A stretch of DNA of 64,000 nucleotides from an uncultured Rhizobiaceae group bacterium (GCA_937930845.1 CALHBJ010000014.1:96753-160752), one strand, 5' to 3'; shown: positions 35,956 through 46,707, counted from the stretch's first letter. A program made the numbers and translations. Notes: generated by a model not told the origin, from the sequence alone.

Positions 35956-36785
35956 TGTATTTCATCCAGTTTAAACGGGCGGGTATTGGACAGATTGGGG
36001 ACTTTCCCACGGGCTTGATGAACCAGCGCCGTATCAATTTCCGTCATGGCCATGCCGGGCTGGTCGCCGTCCACTTCGGCAATGATCTTGCCCCATGGAT
36101 CGATAATAAGGGAATGGCCGAATGTGTCCCGCCCATCCTGCAATTTGCCGCCCTGGGCGGCGGCGATCAAGAATGCGTTGTTCTCAATGGCGCGGGCGCG
36201 CAATAAGGTATGCCAATGGGCCTGCCCGGTTTGTTTGGTGAAACAAGATGGGGAGGTCAGGACTTCCGCGCCCGCCTGTCCATAGGTGGCGAACAAAGCT
36301 GGAAAACGGCAATCATAACAAATGCCAAGTCCGATGCGAGCCCCACAGGCAGTTAACATCACAGCCCGGTTTCCCGGAGCATAAACCGCCGATTCACGCC
36401 AGCTTTCCCCGTGATCCAGATCCACGTCAAACATATGAATTTTGTCATAGGTCGCTAATCGTTGCCCTTGGGGACCAAATACATAGGCCCGGTTGGCCGC
36501 CATGCGGTTGCCCAGGCTTATTGGCGTGGAGCCGATGTGGAGCGTGAGGGCATGTTCCCTGGCCAGCTCGGCTGCTGTGCGCACAATGGGGTCGTTTTCT
36601 TCCGCGTGAATTTGCTGGAAGAATAGTTCCCGATCCCCCTGAACAAGGCCAGTCATTTCCGGGGTTTGGACAAAATCCGCACCGGATTTCGCAGCATGGG
36701 CAATCGCGGTGCGCAGATTTTCGACGTTTTCAGTCATCGATGTGCCGCAGCTCATCTGAATGACCGCCGCAGTGAACTGGGTCAT
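35952..36785 (-). CDS. Nitrilase-superfamily carbon-nitrogen hydrolase
   Basis: 277 residues with the Glu-Lys-Cys triad: E in FVQTPEMTGLV near residue 43, K in YDKIHMFDVD near 116, and C in GLGICYDCRFPAL near 153. This resembles the Nit1/NitFhit branch, which hydrolyses deaminated glutathione. The neighbour in the same operon is glutaredoxin, whose GSH link fits, though the substrate assignment is inference. ATG 36785; downstream DUF1178 overlaps by 4 bp. Confidence 0.87.
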   Translation of the reverse strand: MTQFTAAVIQMSCGTSMTENVENLRTAIAHAAKSGADFVQTPEMTGLVQGDRELFFQQIHAEENDPIVRTAAELAREHALTLHIGSTPISLGNRMAANRAYVFGPQGQRLATYDKIHMFDVDLDHGESWRESAVYAPGNRAVMLTACGARIGLGICYDCRFPALFATYGQAGAEVLTSPSCFTKQTGQAHWHTLLRARAIENNAFLIAAAQGGKLQDGRDTFGHSLIIDPWGKIIAEVDGDQPGMAMTEIDTALVHQARGKVPNLSNTRPFKLDEIQ

Positions 36786-36819
36786 CGGCTCGTACCTGCT
36801 TTAGACAGGGCAAGAATTG

Positions 36820-37077
36820 TCACTGGTTCAACAGACCATCCAGATTGCCAGCCCGCTCCATGGCCATCAGATCATCACATCCGCCCACATGAATATCGCC
36901 AACAAAGATCTGCGGGAATGTTCTGGCACCTTCAGACCGCTTGATCATTTCAGCCTTGATCTGAGGACTAAACGTCGCGTCATGCTCGGTAAAAGTGACG
37001 CTCTTTGCGGATAACAACCGTTTTGCTGCGGTGCAAAAACCACACATTTGGCGCGTGTAAATTGTAACTTCAGCCAT
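36820..37077 (-). CDS. grxC: Glutaredoxin 3
   Basis: 85 residues from ATG 37077, with AGGGA 7 bases upstream; a longer start at 37137 would add 20 unneeded residues. Active site CGFC at 12-15, then the GSH-binding TFPQIFVGDIHVGGCDDL. A dithiol glutaredoxin reducing disulfides with glutathione. It lies 34 bp upstream of the nitrilase, probably in one operon. Confidence 0.92.
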   Translation of the reverse strand: MAEVTIYTRQMCGFCTAAKRLLSAKSVTFTEHDATFSPQIKAEMIKRSEGARTFPQIFVGDIHVGGCDDLMAMERAGNLDGLLNQ

Positions 37078-37152
37078 GCTCATTCCCTTTTTTGGCAGTA
37101 CCAGCGGACGCCTCTTGGGGTGCGCTGGCTTAGACATGTGTAGATATAGGTA

Positions 37153-37929
37153 TCAAAACTCGCCGGTTGCAACCCGCGCGAATGTCAGACATGAAATCCG
37201 CTTTGCGCCTGCCCGGCGCAGGGCCCGTGCACAGGCATTGAGCGTGGCCCCCGTTGTATAGACATCGTCGATCAACACAATTTCGTGACCGGTAACGTTG
37301 ACCTTTTGCTCCACAGGCACCCGAAACGCGCCTTGAACATTGCGCCGCCTTTCCTTGGAGCGCAGCCCAACCTGTTGTCGTGTGGGACGCACCCGCACGA
37401 GCACCTCAGGGGTGAATTTGAGTGCGCAGCGCTGGGCAATGGGGCGGGCGAGTTCTGCGGATTGATTAAAGCGCCTGGACCAAAGCCGCCTTGGGTGCAA
37501 AGGAACGGGTACGATATGTGCGCCATTGGCCAACATGCCATCGCTGGCGCGAATCATCCAATTGGCCAACCAGGGGGCAAGGTCAGTGCGATCAGAAAAT
37601 TTCAGCCCCTGGATCAGCCGGCGGGCAATATCGTCGTACAGCACGACCGAGCGGGCCATGTCGAAAGAAGGCGGATTGGCGATTGCATCGGCGCTTTGGG
37701 CGTTTTCACCCAGATCATAGGAAAATGGCGACCCTAAAACCGAGCAATACGGCTTCTCAATCAGCCGTAGACGTCCCCAACAGGGGGCGCATAGGGTGCC
37801 TTGTTCATCCACATGCCGGGCACAGGACAGGCATGTAGCTGGCAAGATGGCATCTTGTGCCCGTGCCAAAATCCTGCGTGAGACACGGGTTGATGATTGC
37901 AGCAGCGGGATGATGGACGAAACACGCAT
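37153..37929 (-). CDS. ComF family phosphoribosyltransferase-like protein
   Basis: 258 residues. The N-terminal zinc ribbon has CLSCARHVDEQGTLCAPC, followed by a type I phosphoribosyltransferase domain whose PRPP loop reads EIVLIDDVYTTGATLNA near 215-231. ComF proteins are linked to DNA uptake in some bacteria, but in alphaproteobacteria the role is not established. Divergent from the methyltransferase at 38035 across 105 bp. Confidence 0.88.
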   Translation of the reverse strand: MRVSSIIPLLQSSTRVSRRILARAQDAILPATCLSCARHVDEQGTLCAPCWGRLRLIEKPYCSVLGSPFSYDLGENAQSADAIANPPSFDMARSVVLYDDIARRLIQGLKFSDRTDLAPWLANWMIRASDGMLANGAHIVPVPLHPRRLWSRRFNQSAELARPIAQRCALKFTPEVLVRVRPTRQQVGLRSKERRRNVQGAFRVPVEQKVNVTGHEIVLIDDVYTTGATLNACARALRRAGAKRISCLTFARVATGEF

Positions 37930-38034
37930 GGGAATAGCTTGCCCGCATTTGAGCTTTTGCGATAGTCACTCAGAAGCGGGATTATTTGCAAGCGCTCAGC
38001 GCCCGCCGGTTCATTCAGTAAGGATTGCCAAAAC

Positions 38035-38892
38035 GTGTTTTCCCATTCCCGACACTGCGCCAGCCTCGCCCGTGCACACCATGGCCATGAGCCGGGGATT
38101 GAATTCCTGCTGGACCGTGCGGTGGATGATCTCATAGAACGACTGGGCGTGGTGATGCGTGAATTTGAGCGCGGTCTGGCCTTGTTTGGCCGCACCCCGC
38201 GTCTGGCAGACCTGATGCAACGCAGCGGAAAAATTGGTGAAGTTCTCCGGATTGAGGAACGGGTGCATCTGGGTTGTTGTGAACACATCGTTTCGCTGGA
38301 TGATCTGGGACTGGATGAAAACAGTCTCGACGTGGTTCTTGCGCCCTTTGGCTTGCACTGGGCCAACGATCTGCCGGGTATCATGGTGCAATTACACCGC
38401 GCATTACGCCCTAATGGGTTGTTGATGGCGGTCCTGCCGGGACCGGATACGCTGAATGAATTGCGCGCCTCGCTGCTTGCGACAGAAAGTCAATTTGCAG
38501 CCGGGGCCGCGTTGCGTGTTGATCCGTTTACCGATGTGCAGGATGCCGGCGGCCTGTTGCAGCGGGCTGGATTTGCGCTTCCCGTGATCGACAGGGACAA
38601 TGTGACGGTTCGCTATAATACTGTGTTTAATCTGATCAGCGATCTGCGTGGTTTTGGTGCCAATTGTCAGTTGGCCGACCGGCCGCCCGCCCTGTCACGC
38701 CAGGTTGCCCTTGAAATGGCCCGCCACTATGGGGACCATTTCAGTGATGCAGATGGGCGGGTGCGTGCCACTTTTTCGTTGGTCCATCTCTCAGGATGGG
38801 TGCCCCATGACAGCCAGCAAAAACCCTTGAAACCGGGCAGCGCAAAAATCCGCCTTGCTGATGCATTGCGCGCCGATGAGGTTAAGCTGTGA
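38035..38892 (+). CDS. SAM methyltransferase-fold protein with altered motif I (NDUFAF5/BioC-like)
   Basis: 285 residues from GTG 38035, with AGGA 10 bases upstream. The C-terminal two-thirds match the NDUFAF5-like group: VLAPFGLHWANDLPGIMVQLHRALRPNGLLMAVLPGPDTLNELR, then VDPFTDVQDAGGLLQRAGFALPVIDRDNVTVRY and LRGFGANC. In place of the glycine-rich SAM motif I there is LALFGRTPRLADLM, with the usual D-x-G pattern missing. It may have lost methyl transfer or bind SAM differently; eukaryotic NDUFAF5 itself hydroxylates an arginine. Function is therefore left open. Confidence 0.75.
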   Translation: MFSHSRHCASLARAHHGHEPGIEFLLDRAVDDLIERLGVVMREFERGLALFGRTPRLADLMQRSGKIGEVLRIEERVHLGCCEHIVSLDDLGLDENSLDVVLAPFGLHWANDLPGIMVQLHRALRPNGLLMAVLPGPDTLNELRASLLATESQFAAGAALRVDPFTDVQDAGGLLQRAGFALPVIDRDNVTVRYNTVFNLISDLRGFGANCQLADRPPALSRQVALEMARHYGDHFSDADGRVRATFSLVHLSGWVPHDSQQKPLKPGSAKIRLADALRADEVKL

Positions 38893-38893
38893 G

Positions 38894-39241
38894 CTAGCAA
38901 TCGCCTTCAGAAAGGCCCGTTTCGTAGATGATGCAGGGTTCGCTTGGGTTCTTTTGCAGAACCGAGCGGCGAATCGTATAGCGCTTTGTTTTCACATCGC
39001 CCTTGCGGGTGGTTGCGGTTGTTATTGGGTCGATATTCTGACCGCCCTTGAACGATCCAAAATAGGCAACCCGTTGTGACCCGGTGTCCAGCATGGGTGT
39101 TAGAAACAGCGCTGCAACAAAAGCCGCCGCACCGAAGCCAAGCGCGGTTTGAACACTGGTGAGACCAGATGTTGCAGCAAAATAGCCGCGCAGGGTGTTT
39201 GAATTTGTCTTTGTAGATTTCTTTGTAAGTTTGTTTGGCAC
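38894..39241 (-). CDS. Single-pass membrane protein, unknown
   Basis: 115 residues from GTG 39241; a TTG at 39265 is in frame but less likely. A Lys/Thr-rich N-terminus is followed by one hydrophobic segment (about 37-58, TALGFGAAAFVAALFLTPML) and a C-terminal part with basic RYTIRRSV and two cysteines, including the last residue. No family recognised. It is convergent with the methyltransferase gene, 1 bp between the stops. Confidence 0.6.
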   Translation of the reverse strand: MPNKLTKKSTKTNSNTLRGYFAATSGLTSVQTALGFGAAAFVAALFLTPMLDTGSQRVAYFGSFKGGQNIDPITTATTRKGDVKTKRYTIRRSVLQKNPSEPCIIYETGLSEGDC

Positions 39242-39328
39242 GGCTTTAATATCCCACTTCCCCAATTGTGATTGCTATCGCCATAAGCGGGTGGCGCAAT
39301 CGTGGTGAATGGAAGGTTAAGCCCTAAT

Positions 39329-39751
39329 CTATAAAAGTTCCCTTAACGCGGGAATTAAAGGCAGATCCGCTTCCGGCATGGGATAGTCCCGCAAGGCGTC
39401 CGCGCGCACCCATTTCAATACCTGGCCTTCGCTGGGACGTGGAATTCCCCACCAGCGGCGGCAAACGAATAGTGGCATGAGCAGGTGAAAATCTTCATAG
39501 GCGTGGCTGGCAAACGTCAATGGTGCCAAACAGGCGGTTTTGGTTTCGATGTCCAGTTCTTCGCGCAATTCGCGAATGAGCGCTGCCTCAGGTGTTTCAC
39601 CGGCATCGATTTTGCCGCCGGGAAACTCCCATAGTCCGGCCATGGATTTGCCCGGTGGGCGCTGGGCCAGCAATATGCGGTCATCGGCATCAATCAAGGC
39701 GCAGGCGACGACAAGCAGCATTTTTCGGTCAGTGGGTGAAGTGGCGTTCAT
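39329..39751 (-). CDS. mutT: 8-oxo-dGTP diphosphatase (MutT-type Nudix hydrolase)
   Basis: 140 residues from ATG 39751, with AGGAC 8 bases upstream. The Nudix box reads GGKIDAGETPEAALIRELREELDI at about 44-67, with all Glu residues present. MutT-like opening MLLVVACALIDADDRILLAQRP and the WEFPGGK word support nucleotide sanitation. It follows the GNAT gene by 15 bp; argJ-GNAT-mutT is a typical alphaproteobacterial operon. Confidence 0.9.
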   Translation of the reverse strand: MNATSPTDRKMLLVVACALIDADDRILLAQRPPGKSMAGLWEFPGGKIDAGETPEAALIRELREELDIETKTACLAPLTFASHAYEDFHLLMPLFVCRRWWGIPRPSEGQVLKWVRADALRDYPMPEADLPLIPALRELL

Positions 39752-39766
39752 CAATGCGTCCTGACC

Positions 39767-40564
39767 CTAGCTTCCAAAGCCTTCCGGTGCCTGTCGATAG
39801 GCGTAGCGATAGACTTCCTGGAAGCCAAGGGACTGATAAAGCGTTGTGGCGGGCCCATTGTTGGCCACCACCTGCAACCAGGCTTTGCGCGCGCCTTTTT
39901 CGCGGCCCCACAACATGGCGGTTTGCAGTATTTTACGGCCCAGCCCCTGGCGTCGCATTTGAGGATTGGAAACCACTTCAAACAGGCCCACGAGATCGCC
40001 AAACCGAACCGCCATGGCCGCGGCAAGGGGGGTGTGTGCACGATCTTCCGACAGGAACAGGCCAACTTCGCCTTCCACATTGTTGATGATTTCAGACAGG
40101 CCCGGCTTTAAGGATGCAGCGACACTTCCCATTGCCACACACTGATCAATCCACCAGCCCGTGTCCTTTAGGGGCAATTGGTCAAGCGCGTCTCCAAAAT
40201 CCATATCTTCGAGGCTGCGTGTTAAAACCGCTGTTTCATCGAACCGCCGCCAGCCGCGCGCATCAAGAATGTTGTCCAGTTCAGCCGGGGCCAGGGGCGA
40301 TTGGCGAAAGACCAGCGGGCGTCCAAAGCTCTTAAACCGATGGGCTGCGCGAACAATGCGCTTTTCAAGGTCGCTGTGATCTGCCCGGTCCAGGGGGTTG
40401 ACCGAATTTATCCGCTTGGACGGATGCCCGGCGGTTAGCCGTATGGCCCATGTGCCGTCATATTCGATCGTTGAAGCTGGCCAGGACCTGAAACTCACCG
40501 CCTCAAGACGGCGCACCTCCGGCAATTCGGATTGTGCTTTGGATAAGTGGGATTGGGGAGACAT
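39767..40564 (-). CDS. GNAT-family N-acetyltransferase
   Basis: 265 residues from ATG 40564. The acetyl-CoA site is in the C-terminal half: VVSNPQMRRQGLGRKILQTAMLWGREKGARKAWLQVVANNGPATTLYQSLGFQEVYRYAYR. The N-terminal half may form a second, degenerate GNAT-like lobe. The substrate is unknown. It is 27 bp after argJ and precedes mutT, so it is in that operon. Confidence 0.87.
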   Translation of the reverse strand: MSPQSHLSKAQSELPEVRRLEAVSFRSWPASTIEYDGTWAIRLTAGHPSKRINSVNPLDRADHSDLEKRIVRAAHRFKSFGRPLVFRQSPLAPAELDNILDARGWRRFDETAVLTRSLEDMDFGDALDQLPLKDTGWWIDQCVAMGSVAASLKPGLSEIINNVEGEVGLFLSEDRAHTPLAAAMAVRFGDLVGLFEVVSNPQMRRQGLGRKILQTAMLWGREKGARKAWLQVVANNGPATTLYQSLGFQEVYRYAYRQAPEGFGS

Positions 40565-40591
40565 CAAAATACCTGTGGGCGTGAAAGGGAA

Positions 40592-41827
40592 TCAGCTGCG
40601 ATAATCACCATTGATCGCCACATATTGTTTGGTCAGATCGCAGGTCCAGGCGGTGAACTGGCCCGAACCGATGCCCACATCGGCGCGAATTGAGATTTCA
40701 TCGCGCCGCATCACGGCAGAGGCTGCATCCTCATCATAATCGGGGTCGCGCTCGCCATTGACCGCCACGCGGATATCACCAAACCAAATCGACAAATCAT
40801 CGCGACTGGCCTGTTCGCCCGCCTTGCCAACAGCCATGACCACCCGACCCCAATTGGCGTCTTCACCGGCAATTGCCGTTTTGACCAATGGAGAATTGGC
40901 GATGGACAGGGCAATTTTTTTGGCGGCGAAATCAGATTCGGCCCCAGTGACGGTGATCTCAACCTGTTTGGTGGCACCCTCGCCATCGCGCACAACCTGT
41001 AGCGCTAGATCGTGCAAAAGGGCGCGCAGATGCTGCTTGAAAACCGCAAGGCGCGGATCGGCTGCATTGGTGATCCGGGTCGTGGATTTGCCCGTGGCAA
41101 AGATCATCAGCGTGTCGCTGGTGGAGGTGTCGCTGTCGACCGTTATGGCGTTGAAAGTTGTATCCGTGGTCTCGCTCAAGCAGCTTTGCAGCAGGGACTG
41201 GGAGATGTTCAGATCGGTAACTGCAAAGGACAACATGGTGGCCATATCCGGCGCGATCATGCCCGAACCCTTGGCGATTCCATTGATTGTGACCGTTTCA
41301 CCCTCCAGATCAAATTGTGTCGTCGACAGTTTGGGATAGGTATCGGTGGTCATGATTGCCGAAGCGGCGTTGGACCAATTGTCTTCGCTTGCCTCATTGT
41401 CCATGGCCGCCAGATAGGGTGGAAAAATCTCAGCATCCAGCGGTTCGCCAATCACGCCGGTTGAGGCCAGATACACTTGATCGGGCGGGCAGCCCAGTTG
41501 CGATGCAGTGGCACGGGCCATCGTCTCAACCGCGCTCAAACCCCTGGCCCCTGTAAATGCATTGGCATTGCCCGCATTGACCAACAGGGCAGAAGCGGGA
41601 TTGCTGGCTGCCAGTGCATCGCGGCACCAGTTGACCGGGGCAGATGGGCATCTTGAGCGGGTAAATACACCGGCTGTGACCGCTGGTTGATCGAAGGCGA
41701 TTAACAGCAGGTCACATCTGTTGGCATATTTTACACCCGTTTCCGCAACCCCAATTCGAACGCCGGACATCGGTGGCAATTGGGCATAGGATTTCGGTGC
41801 CAATGGCGAGATGGGCAAAGATGTCAC
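40592..41827 (-). CDS. argJ: Bifunctional glutamate N-acetyltransferase / N-acetylglutamate synthase
   Basis: 411 residues from GTG 41827, with GGGGAT 8 bases upstream. Self-cleavage site in [16 protein letters not shown]: the bond before T197, which then becomes the nucleophile. [10 protein letters not shown] near 85-94 and NTAxS-like [10 protein letters not shown] are further signatures. It recycles acetyl groups in arginine synthesis by transferring them from N-acetylornithine to glutamate. First gene of argJ-GNAT-mutT. Confidence 0.95.
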   Translation of the reverse strand: MTSLPISPLAPKSYAQLPPMSGVRIGVAETGVKYANRCDLLLIAFDQPAVTAGVFTRSRCPSAPVNWCRDALAASNPASALLVNAGNANAFTGARGLSAVETMARATASQLGCPPDQVYLASTGVIGEPLDAEIFPPYLAAMDNEASEDNWSNAASAIMTTDTYPKLSTTQFDLEGETVTINGIAKGSGMIAPDMATMLSFAVTDLNISQSLLQSCLSETTDTTFNAITVDSDTSTSDTLMIFATGKSTTRITNAADPRLAVFKQHLRALLHDLALQVVRDGEGATKQVEITVTGAESDFAAKKIALSIANSPLVKTAIAGEDANWGRVVMAVGKAGEQASRDDLSIWFGDIRVAVNGERDPDYDEDAASAVMRRDEISIRADVGIGSGQFTAWTCDLTKQYVAINGDYRS

Positions 41828-41853
41828 GCGCGTGATCCCCGGTTGTGCAAAAT

Positions 41854-42756
41854 TTACGGCTTGGGAAGCACCAGTGTTTCATCCAACACTTTTGTGCCGA
41901 TGGCTTCGCGCCCTTCCTGAACAGCTTTTGCATAGGCTTCGGTCAACATGACCTGCCTGATTTGCGCTTTTGATTGTTCATAGGTGGGCAGGGGCTGGTC
42001 GCGCTTATCGTCAACCTTAATGACATGATAGCCAAACTGGGTTTTGACAGGCTTTTTGGTGTAAGCGCCTTTTTCCAGGGCAAATGCTGCTGTTTCAAAT
42101 TCGGGAACCATGCGGCCCTGTCCGAAAAAGCCAAGATCGCCGCCATTTGGGCCACTGGGACCGGTGGAGCGCTTTTTGGCGAGTTCTATGAAATCCTTGC
42201 CGCCATCGAGTTCAGCAATGATGTCTAATGCTTCCTGCTCGGTTTTAACCAGAATGTGACGGGCGCTGACTTCCTGTTGCGGTTTGGCGGTGGCCGTTTC
42301 CTTCTCAAACCGTGCTTTCATGGTTTCTTCGGTTACTGTTTTTTCGATGCGCTGTTGGAAATAGGTGTTGTGCAGCGCGCGCGCGGTAAGCAATTCAAGG
42401 CGGCGCTTCAATTCGGCATCATCGTCGAGTTTTTCTTCTGCCGCTTTAATGGCCAGGACATTGATGTCGATGAGGGCATCGAGGGCGCGGGCGCGGCGCT
42501 GGGCTTCTGGAAAACTGGCAAATTGCTGGGCCATGTCGGTCATGGCCTGATCAAGATCGGCAGCTGTGATGGAGCGATCACCAACGGTTGCGACAATTTT
42601 GCTGTCCTGCGCAAAAGCGCTGTGGCCGGCAAATGTGCCAGGCAAGGCCGCCACCAAGGCAATGATGGCGAACCCACCGATGACCGTATTTCTGCACTGG
42701 CGCAGGAGGGACTGGTGGCGATTGCGGTTGTCGGCGATTTTGACAGTTGGCTTCAT
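41854..42756 (-). CDS. Exported parvulin-type peptidylprolyl isomerase
   Basis: 300 residues from ATG 42756, with AGGA 7 bases upstream. A signal peptide (about 20-55, [11 protein letters not shown]...SAFAQ) precedes a SurA-like N-terminal helical region, and the PpiC domain is at about 150-250 with [33 protein letters not shown] and [13 protein letters not shown] periplasmic foldase for outer-membrane proteins. It is divergent from secA, a pairing that suits protein export. 26 bp upstream of argJ. Confidence 0.9.
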   Translation of the reverse strand: MKPTVKIADNRNRHQSLLRQCRNTVIGGFAIIALVAALPGTFAGHSAFAQDSKIVATVGDRSITAADLDQAMTDMAQQFASFPEAQRRARALDALIDINVLAIKAAEEKLDDDAELKRRLELLTARALHNTYFQQRIEKTVTEETMKARFEKETATAKPQQEVSARHILVKTEQEALDIIAELDGGKDFIELAKKRSTGPSGPNGGDLGFFGQGRMVPEFETAAFALEKGAYTKKPVKTQFGYHVIKVDDKRDQPLPTYEQSKAQIRQVMLTEAYAKAVQEGREAIGTKVLDETLVLPKP

Positions 42757-43097
42757 GATAAATCCTGATTCAAGCTTGGTAGGGTGTTGCAGTGGATACG
42801 CGCCGGTTGCGTCATAGGGTGTGACGATGAGGTAGATCAAGCGCGCCCAATTCAACAAAACGTACGATACAGATGTCCTTACGAATGCAACCTGTAAAAT
42901 AGGGCGAAAGTGTTGCGTTGTGGCCTCAGCGCAATTTCATCGGAATGGCCCCGATAAAGCCCACGTTGACAAGCCTATACCCCCCTCTTATCTGTCCAGA
43001 GCACAATCGTCCATATGCCACACAAAGGGCTTGGGGCGATGCTTTAATCTGGGCGCAGAAATAGTTGCCCGTCGCGTCAGGCGTGAGGAAAGAATTT
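42757..43097. other. 341-bp divergent promoter region between the parvulin gene and secA
   Basis: No coding sequence. It contains a good rightward promoter (listed separately) and must also hold the leftward promoter of the parvulin-argJ genes, which I could not place with confidence. Confidence 0.5.
42966..42994 (+). promoter_or_regulatory. Likely secA promoter
   Basis: Perfect TTGACA (42966-42971), 17-bp spacer, TATCTG (42989-42994). The predicted leader to the secA ATG at 43098 is about 95 bases. Confidence 0.6.
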
Positions 43098-45827
43098 ATG
43101 GTCAGTTTTGGCGGCATTGCGCGCAAATTGTTCGGCTCCGACAATGAGCGCCAGGTCAAGAAATATCGCCCCCTGGTTGATCAGATCAACGCGATGGAAG
43201 ATGAAATCGCGGCGCTATCCGACGAACAGTTGCAGGGGAAGACGCAAGAATTCCGCGACCAGCTGGAAGCCGGCACCGCGCTTGACGATTTGCTTGTGCC
43301 AGCATTTGCCGTGGTTCGCGAGGCGTCAAACCGGGCTTTGGGCATGCGGCCATTTGATGTGCAGCTGATTGGCGGCATGATTCTGCATGAAGGCAATATT
43401 TCTGAAATGCGCACCGGCGAGGGCAAAACCCTGGTGGCGACATTGGCAGTCTATCTCAACGCATTGCCGGGCAAGGGCGTGCATGTGGTCACCGTGAACG
43501 ACTATCTCGCCCAGCGAGATTCCGAATGGATGGGGCGGCTTTACGGATTTTTGGGCATGACGACCGGGGTTATCATCAACGAGTTGGATGATGATGAGCG
43601 CCAAAGCGCCTATGCCTGTGACATTACCTATGGAACCAACAACGAGTTTGGCTTCGATTATTTGCGCGATAATATGAAGTTTGACCTGGAAAGCATGGTT
43701 CAGCGCGGCCACAGCTATGCCATCGTCGATGAGGTGGATTCCATCCTCGTGGATGAAGCGCGCACGCCACTGATCATTTCAGGCCCCGTGGATGATAAGT
43801 CCGATCTGTATTTGACCGTTGATGCGGTCATTCCCAATATTGATGAGGGTGACTACGAGCTTGATGAAAAGCAGCGCACGGTGAATTTCACCGAAGAGGG
43901 CACTGAAAAGCTCGAACAGATGTTGAGCGATACCGGCATTTTGAAATCCGGCTCCCTTTATGATGTGGAAAATGTCGGCATTGTCCATCACGTCAACAAT
44001 GCCCTGAAAGCCCATAAATTGTTCACCCGGGACAAGGATTACATGGTGCGCAATGGCGAAGTTGTCATCATTGACGAATTCACCGGCAGGGCCATGACCG
44101 GGCGGCGTTATTCAGACGGCCAACACCAGGCGCTGGAAGCCAAGGAAGGTGTGGCTATTCAGCCCGAAAACCAGACGCTCGCCTCCATCACGTTCCAGAA
44201 TTATTTCCGCATGTATGACAAGCTTGCGGGCATGACAGGCACGGCGATGACCGAAGCGGCTGAATTTGCCGATATCTACAAGCTGGATGTGGTGGAAGTG
44301 CCAACCAACAAGCCTGTTCAGCGTGTGGATGAGGATGATGAAGTCTACCGCACGGTGGAAGAGAAATACAAAGCCATCATTGAACTTGTTCGCGATTGTC
44401 AGGAGCGCGGCCAGCCGGTGCTGGTGGGCACAACGTCAATTGAAAAGTCCGAAATGCTGGCCAGCCAGCTAGGGCAGGCGGGTGTTGAAAATTATCAGGT
44501 GCTGAATGCCCGCTATCACGAGCAGGAAGCCTATATCATTTCCCAGGCCGGTGTGCCTGGCGCGGTAACCATTGCCACCAACATGGCGGGTCGCGGTACT
44601 GATATTCAACTGGGCGGCAATCTTGATATGCGTCTGGATCAGGAGATCGGCGACAAAACCGGCAAGGCGGCTGACAAAATTCGTAAAAGTGTGACTGAAG
44701 AAGTTGCCAAACTCAAAGAGAAAGCTCTGGGCGCCGGTGGTCTTTATGTGATTGCCACGGAAAGGCATGAAAGCCGCCGGATTGACAATCAGTTGCGCGG
44801 CCGATCGGGCCGACAGGGGGATCCGGGGAATTCAAAATTCTTCCTGTCCCTGCAAGACGATCTGATGCGCATCTTTGGTTCCAACCGGATGGATTCGATG
44901 CTGACCAAGCTGGGCCTGAAAGAAGGCGAGGCGATTGTTCATCCATGGATCAACAAGGCGCTGGAAAAAGCCCAGCAAAAGGTTGAAGCACGCAACTTCG
45001 ATATTCGTAAGAACCTGCTCAAATTTGACGATGTGATGAACGACCAGCGCAAGGTGGTGTTTGAACAGCGCATCGAGATGATGGAAGCCGAAGACCTGTC
45101 CGAGATCGTTGCCGATATGCGCGAGGAAGTGGTTGATGGCCTTGTGGGCCACGCGATCCCTGAAAATGCCTATCCGGAAGAATGGAAGCTGGATGATCTG
45201 AAAGCGGGCGTGGTTGAATATCTTAATCTCGACCTGCCGGTTGACGAATGGGCCAATGAAGAAGGCATCGATGAAGAGCATGTGAAAGAACGTGTTCTGG
45301 AAGCTGCCAATACGGCAGCGCAGGAGCGCAGCGAACGGTTTGGCCCGGAAGTGATGAGCTATGTGGAGAAGTCAATTCTGCTGCAAACGCTCGATCACCT
45401 GTGGCGCGAGCACCTTGAGAATTTGGAACACCTGCGTTCAGTGATTGGTTTCCGCGGCTATGGCCAGCGCGATCCCTTGTCTGAATACAAGTCGGAGAGT
45501 TTCGAATTGTTTGGTGCCTTGTTAGGCAATTTGCGCCAGACGGTTACTTCCCAGATGATGCGGGTTGAAATCGTTCAACAGGCTGCGGGCGAAGAACTGG
45601 AATTGCCGGAAATGGCAGGCAGCCATATCGATCCGCTGACCGGTGAGGAAGATTTCGACAGTAATTATGACGATGATTATGGCAAGGCCATTCTCACACC
45701 ATCGCGGGCAGCGGCTGCCGAAGGGCGTGATCCCAATGATGAGTCAACCTGGGGCCGTGTGGGCCGCAACGAGCCTTGTCCATGTGGAACTGGCCTGAAA
45801 TACAAGCATTGCCACGGTAAGATTTAG
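43098..45827 (+). CDS. secA: Preprotein translocase ATPase SecA
   Basis: 909 residues from ATG 43098, which has GAGGAAAG 7 bases upstream. Walker A MRTGEGKT is at about 104-111, DEVDS is the Walker B, and [32 protein letters not shown] and [11 protein letters not shown] are SecA signatures. The C-terminal zinc site that binds SecB and phospholipid is complete: [17 protein letters not shown]. It drives secretion through SecYEG. Confidence 0.97.
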   Translation: MVSFGGIARKLFGSDNERQVKKYRPLVDQINAMEDEIAALSDEQLQGKTQEFRDQLEAGTALDDLLVPAFAVVREASNRALGMRPFDVQLIGGMILHEGNISEMRTGEGKTLVATLAVYLNALPGKGVHVVTVNDYLAQRDSEWMGRLYGFLGMTTGVIINELDDDERQSAYACDITYGTNNEFGFDYLRDNMKFDLESMVQRGHSYAIVDEVDSILVDEARTPLIISGPVDDKSDLYLTVDAVIPNIDEGDYELDEKQRTVNFTEEGTEKLEQMLSDTGILKSGSLYDVENVGIVHHVNNALKAHKLFTRDKDYMVRNGEVVIIDEFTGRAMTGRRYSDGQHQALEAKEGVAIQPENQTLASITFQNYFRMYDKLAGMTGTAMTEAAEFADIYKLDVVEVPTNKPVQRVDEDDEVYRTVEEKYKAIIELVRDCQERGQPVLVGTTSIEKSEMLASQLGQAGVENYQVLNARYHEQEAYIISQAGVPGAVTIATNMAGRGTDIQLGGNLDMRLDQEIGDKTGKAADKIRKSVTEEVAKLKEKALGAGGLYVIATERHESRRIDNQLRGRSGRQGDPGNSKFFLSLQDDLMRIFGSNRMDSMLTKLGLKEGEAIVHPWINKALEKAQQKVEARNFDIRKNLLKFDDVMNDQRKVVFEQRIEMMEAEDLSEIVADMREEVVDGLVGHAIPENAYPEEWKLDDLKAGVVEYLNLDLPVDEWANEEGIDEEHVKERVLEAANTAAQERSERFGPEVMSYVEKSILLQTLDHLWREHLENLEHLRSVIGFRGYGQRDPLSEYKSESFELFGALLGNLRQTVTSQMMRVEIVQQAAGEELELPEMAGSHIDPLTGEEDFDSNYDDDYGKAILTPSRAAAAEGRDPNDESTWGRVGRNEPCPCGTGLKYKHCHGKI

Positions 45828-45870
45828 CGCTGATCACTGGCGGCGGACGGCCTGTTCCGGGAGTATCTAT

Positions 45871-46707
45871 TTGGGCCTGAGAAGACGAGTTCGGAAACTG
45901 TTAGAACATCGCTTTGGTGATGTTCAGATGTGGAACCGATTCGGCATTGGTGCCAGGCCTATGCTGGGCAAAAAAACGCCTGCACCATGTGATGCGTTGG
46001 AAGATCTTATTTCCCGGTTGCGCCCAAAGCCAATAGAGCAAAATCTTGTGCGCGTGGGGCCTGCCGGAGATGGTGGGTATCTCGTGCCCGATGATCTGGC
46101 CGGGATTACGGCTTGTTTTTCCCCTGGAGTGGACCGGATAACCGGCTTTGAAAGCGATCTGGCCGAACGGGGCATTGTCTCGTTCATGGTGGATGGATCG
46201 ATTGAAAAGCTGCCGCAGGAAAATGCGCTGTTTCATTTTCAACCCAAATATCTGGGCGCCGTGAACAGTGCCAATACAATTCGGTTTGAAGATTGGGTGG
46301 AGGAATGCGCGCCCGGTGGCGGCGATGATTTATTGCTGCAGATGGATATTGAAGGCGCGGAATATACCGTAATTGCCGATACGCCAGATGCTGTTTTTGT
46401 GCGTTTTCGGATGATGGTGATTGAATTTCACGGCCTCGTCTCCCTGTTTTCTGAAGAAGGGTTTGCCCAGCTCAAGCCGCTGTTTGACGTGTTGTTGCAG
46501 AATTTCGATGTGGTGCACATTCATCCAAACAATGCCGCGCGGATCTATTCACACAACGGGGTGGATATTCCCGATATCGCTGAATTTACTTTCCTGAGGA
46601 AAGATCGTGTGCAATTGGGGCAGGGACGAAATACCTATCCGCACCCCTTTGATCAGGGCAATTTGGGCCATCGGCCAGACCTGATCCTGCCGCGCTGCTG
46701 GCAGTGA
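45871..46707 (+). CDS. FkbM-family methyltransferase
   Basis: 278 residues from TTG 45871, with GGGAG 8 bases upstream. The central part is FkbM-like: NLVRVGPAGDGGYLVPDDL, then FSPGVDRITGFESDLAERG (motif I region), LLLQMDIEGAEYTVI and MVIEFHGL. FkbM enzymes O-methylate sugars or secondary metabolites. It stands 43 bp after secA, but is not known as a secretion factor. The likely substrate is a glycan, as inferred from the family. Confidence 0.8.
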   Translation: MGLRRRVRKLLEHRFGDVQMWNRFGIGARPMLGKKTPAPCDALEDLISRLRPKPIEQNLVRVGPAGDGGYLVPDDLAGITACFSPGVDRITGFESDLAERGIVSFMVDGSIEKLPQENALFHFQPKYLGAVNSANTIRFEDWVEECAPGGGDDLLLQMDIEGAEYTVIADTPDAVFVRFRMMVIEFHGLVSLFSEEGFAQLKPLFDVLLQNFDVVHIHPNNAARIYSHNGVDIPDIAEFTFLRKDRVQLGQGRNTYPHPFDQGNLGHRPDLILPRCWQ

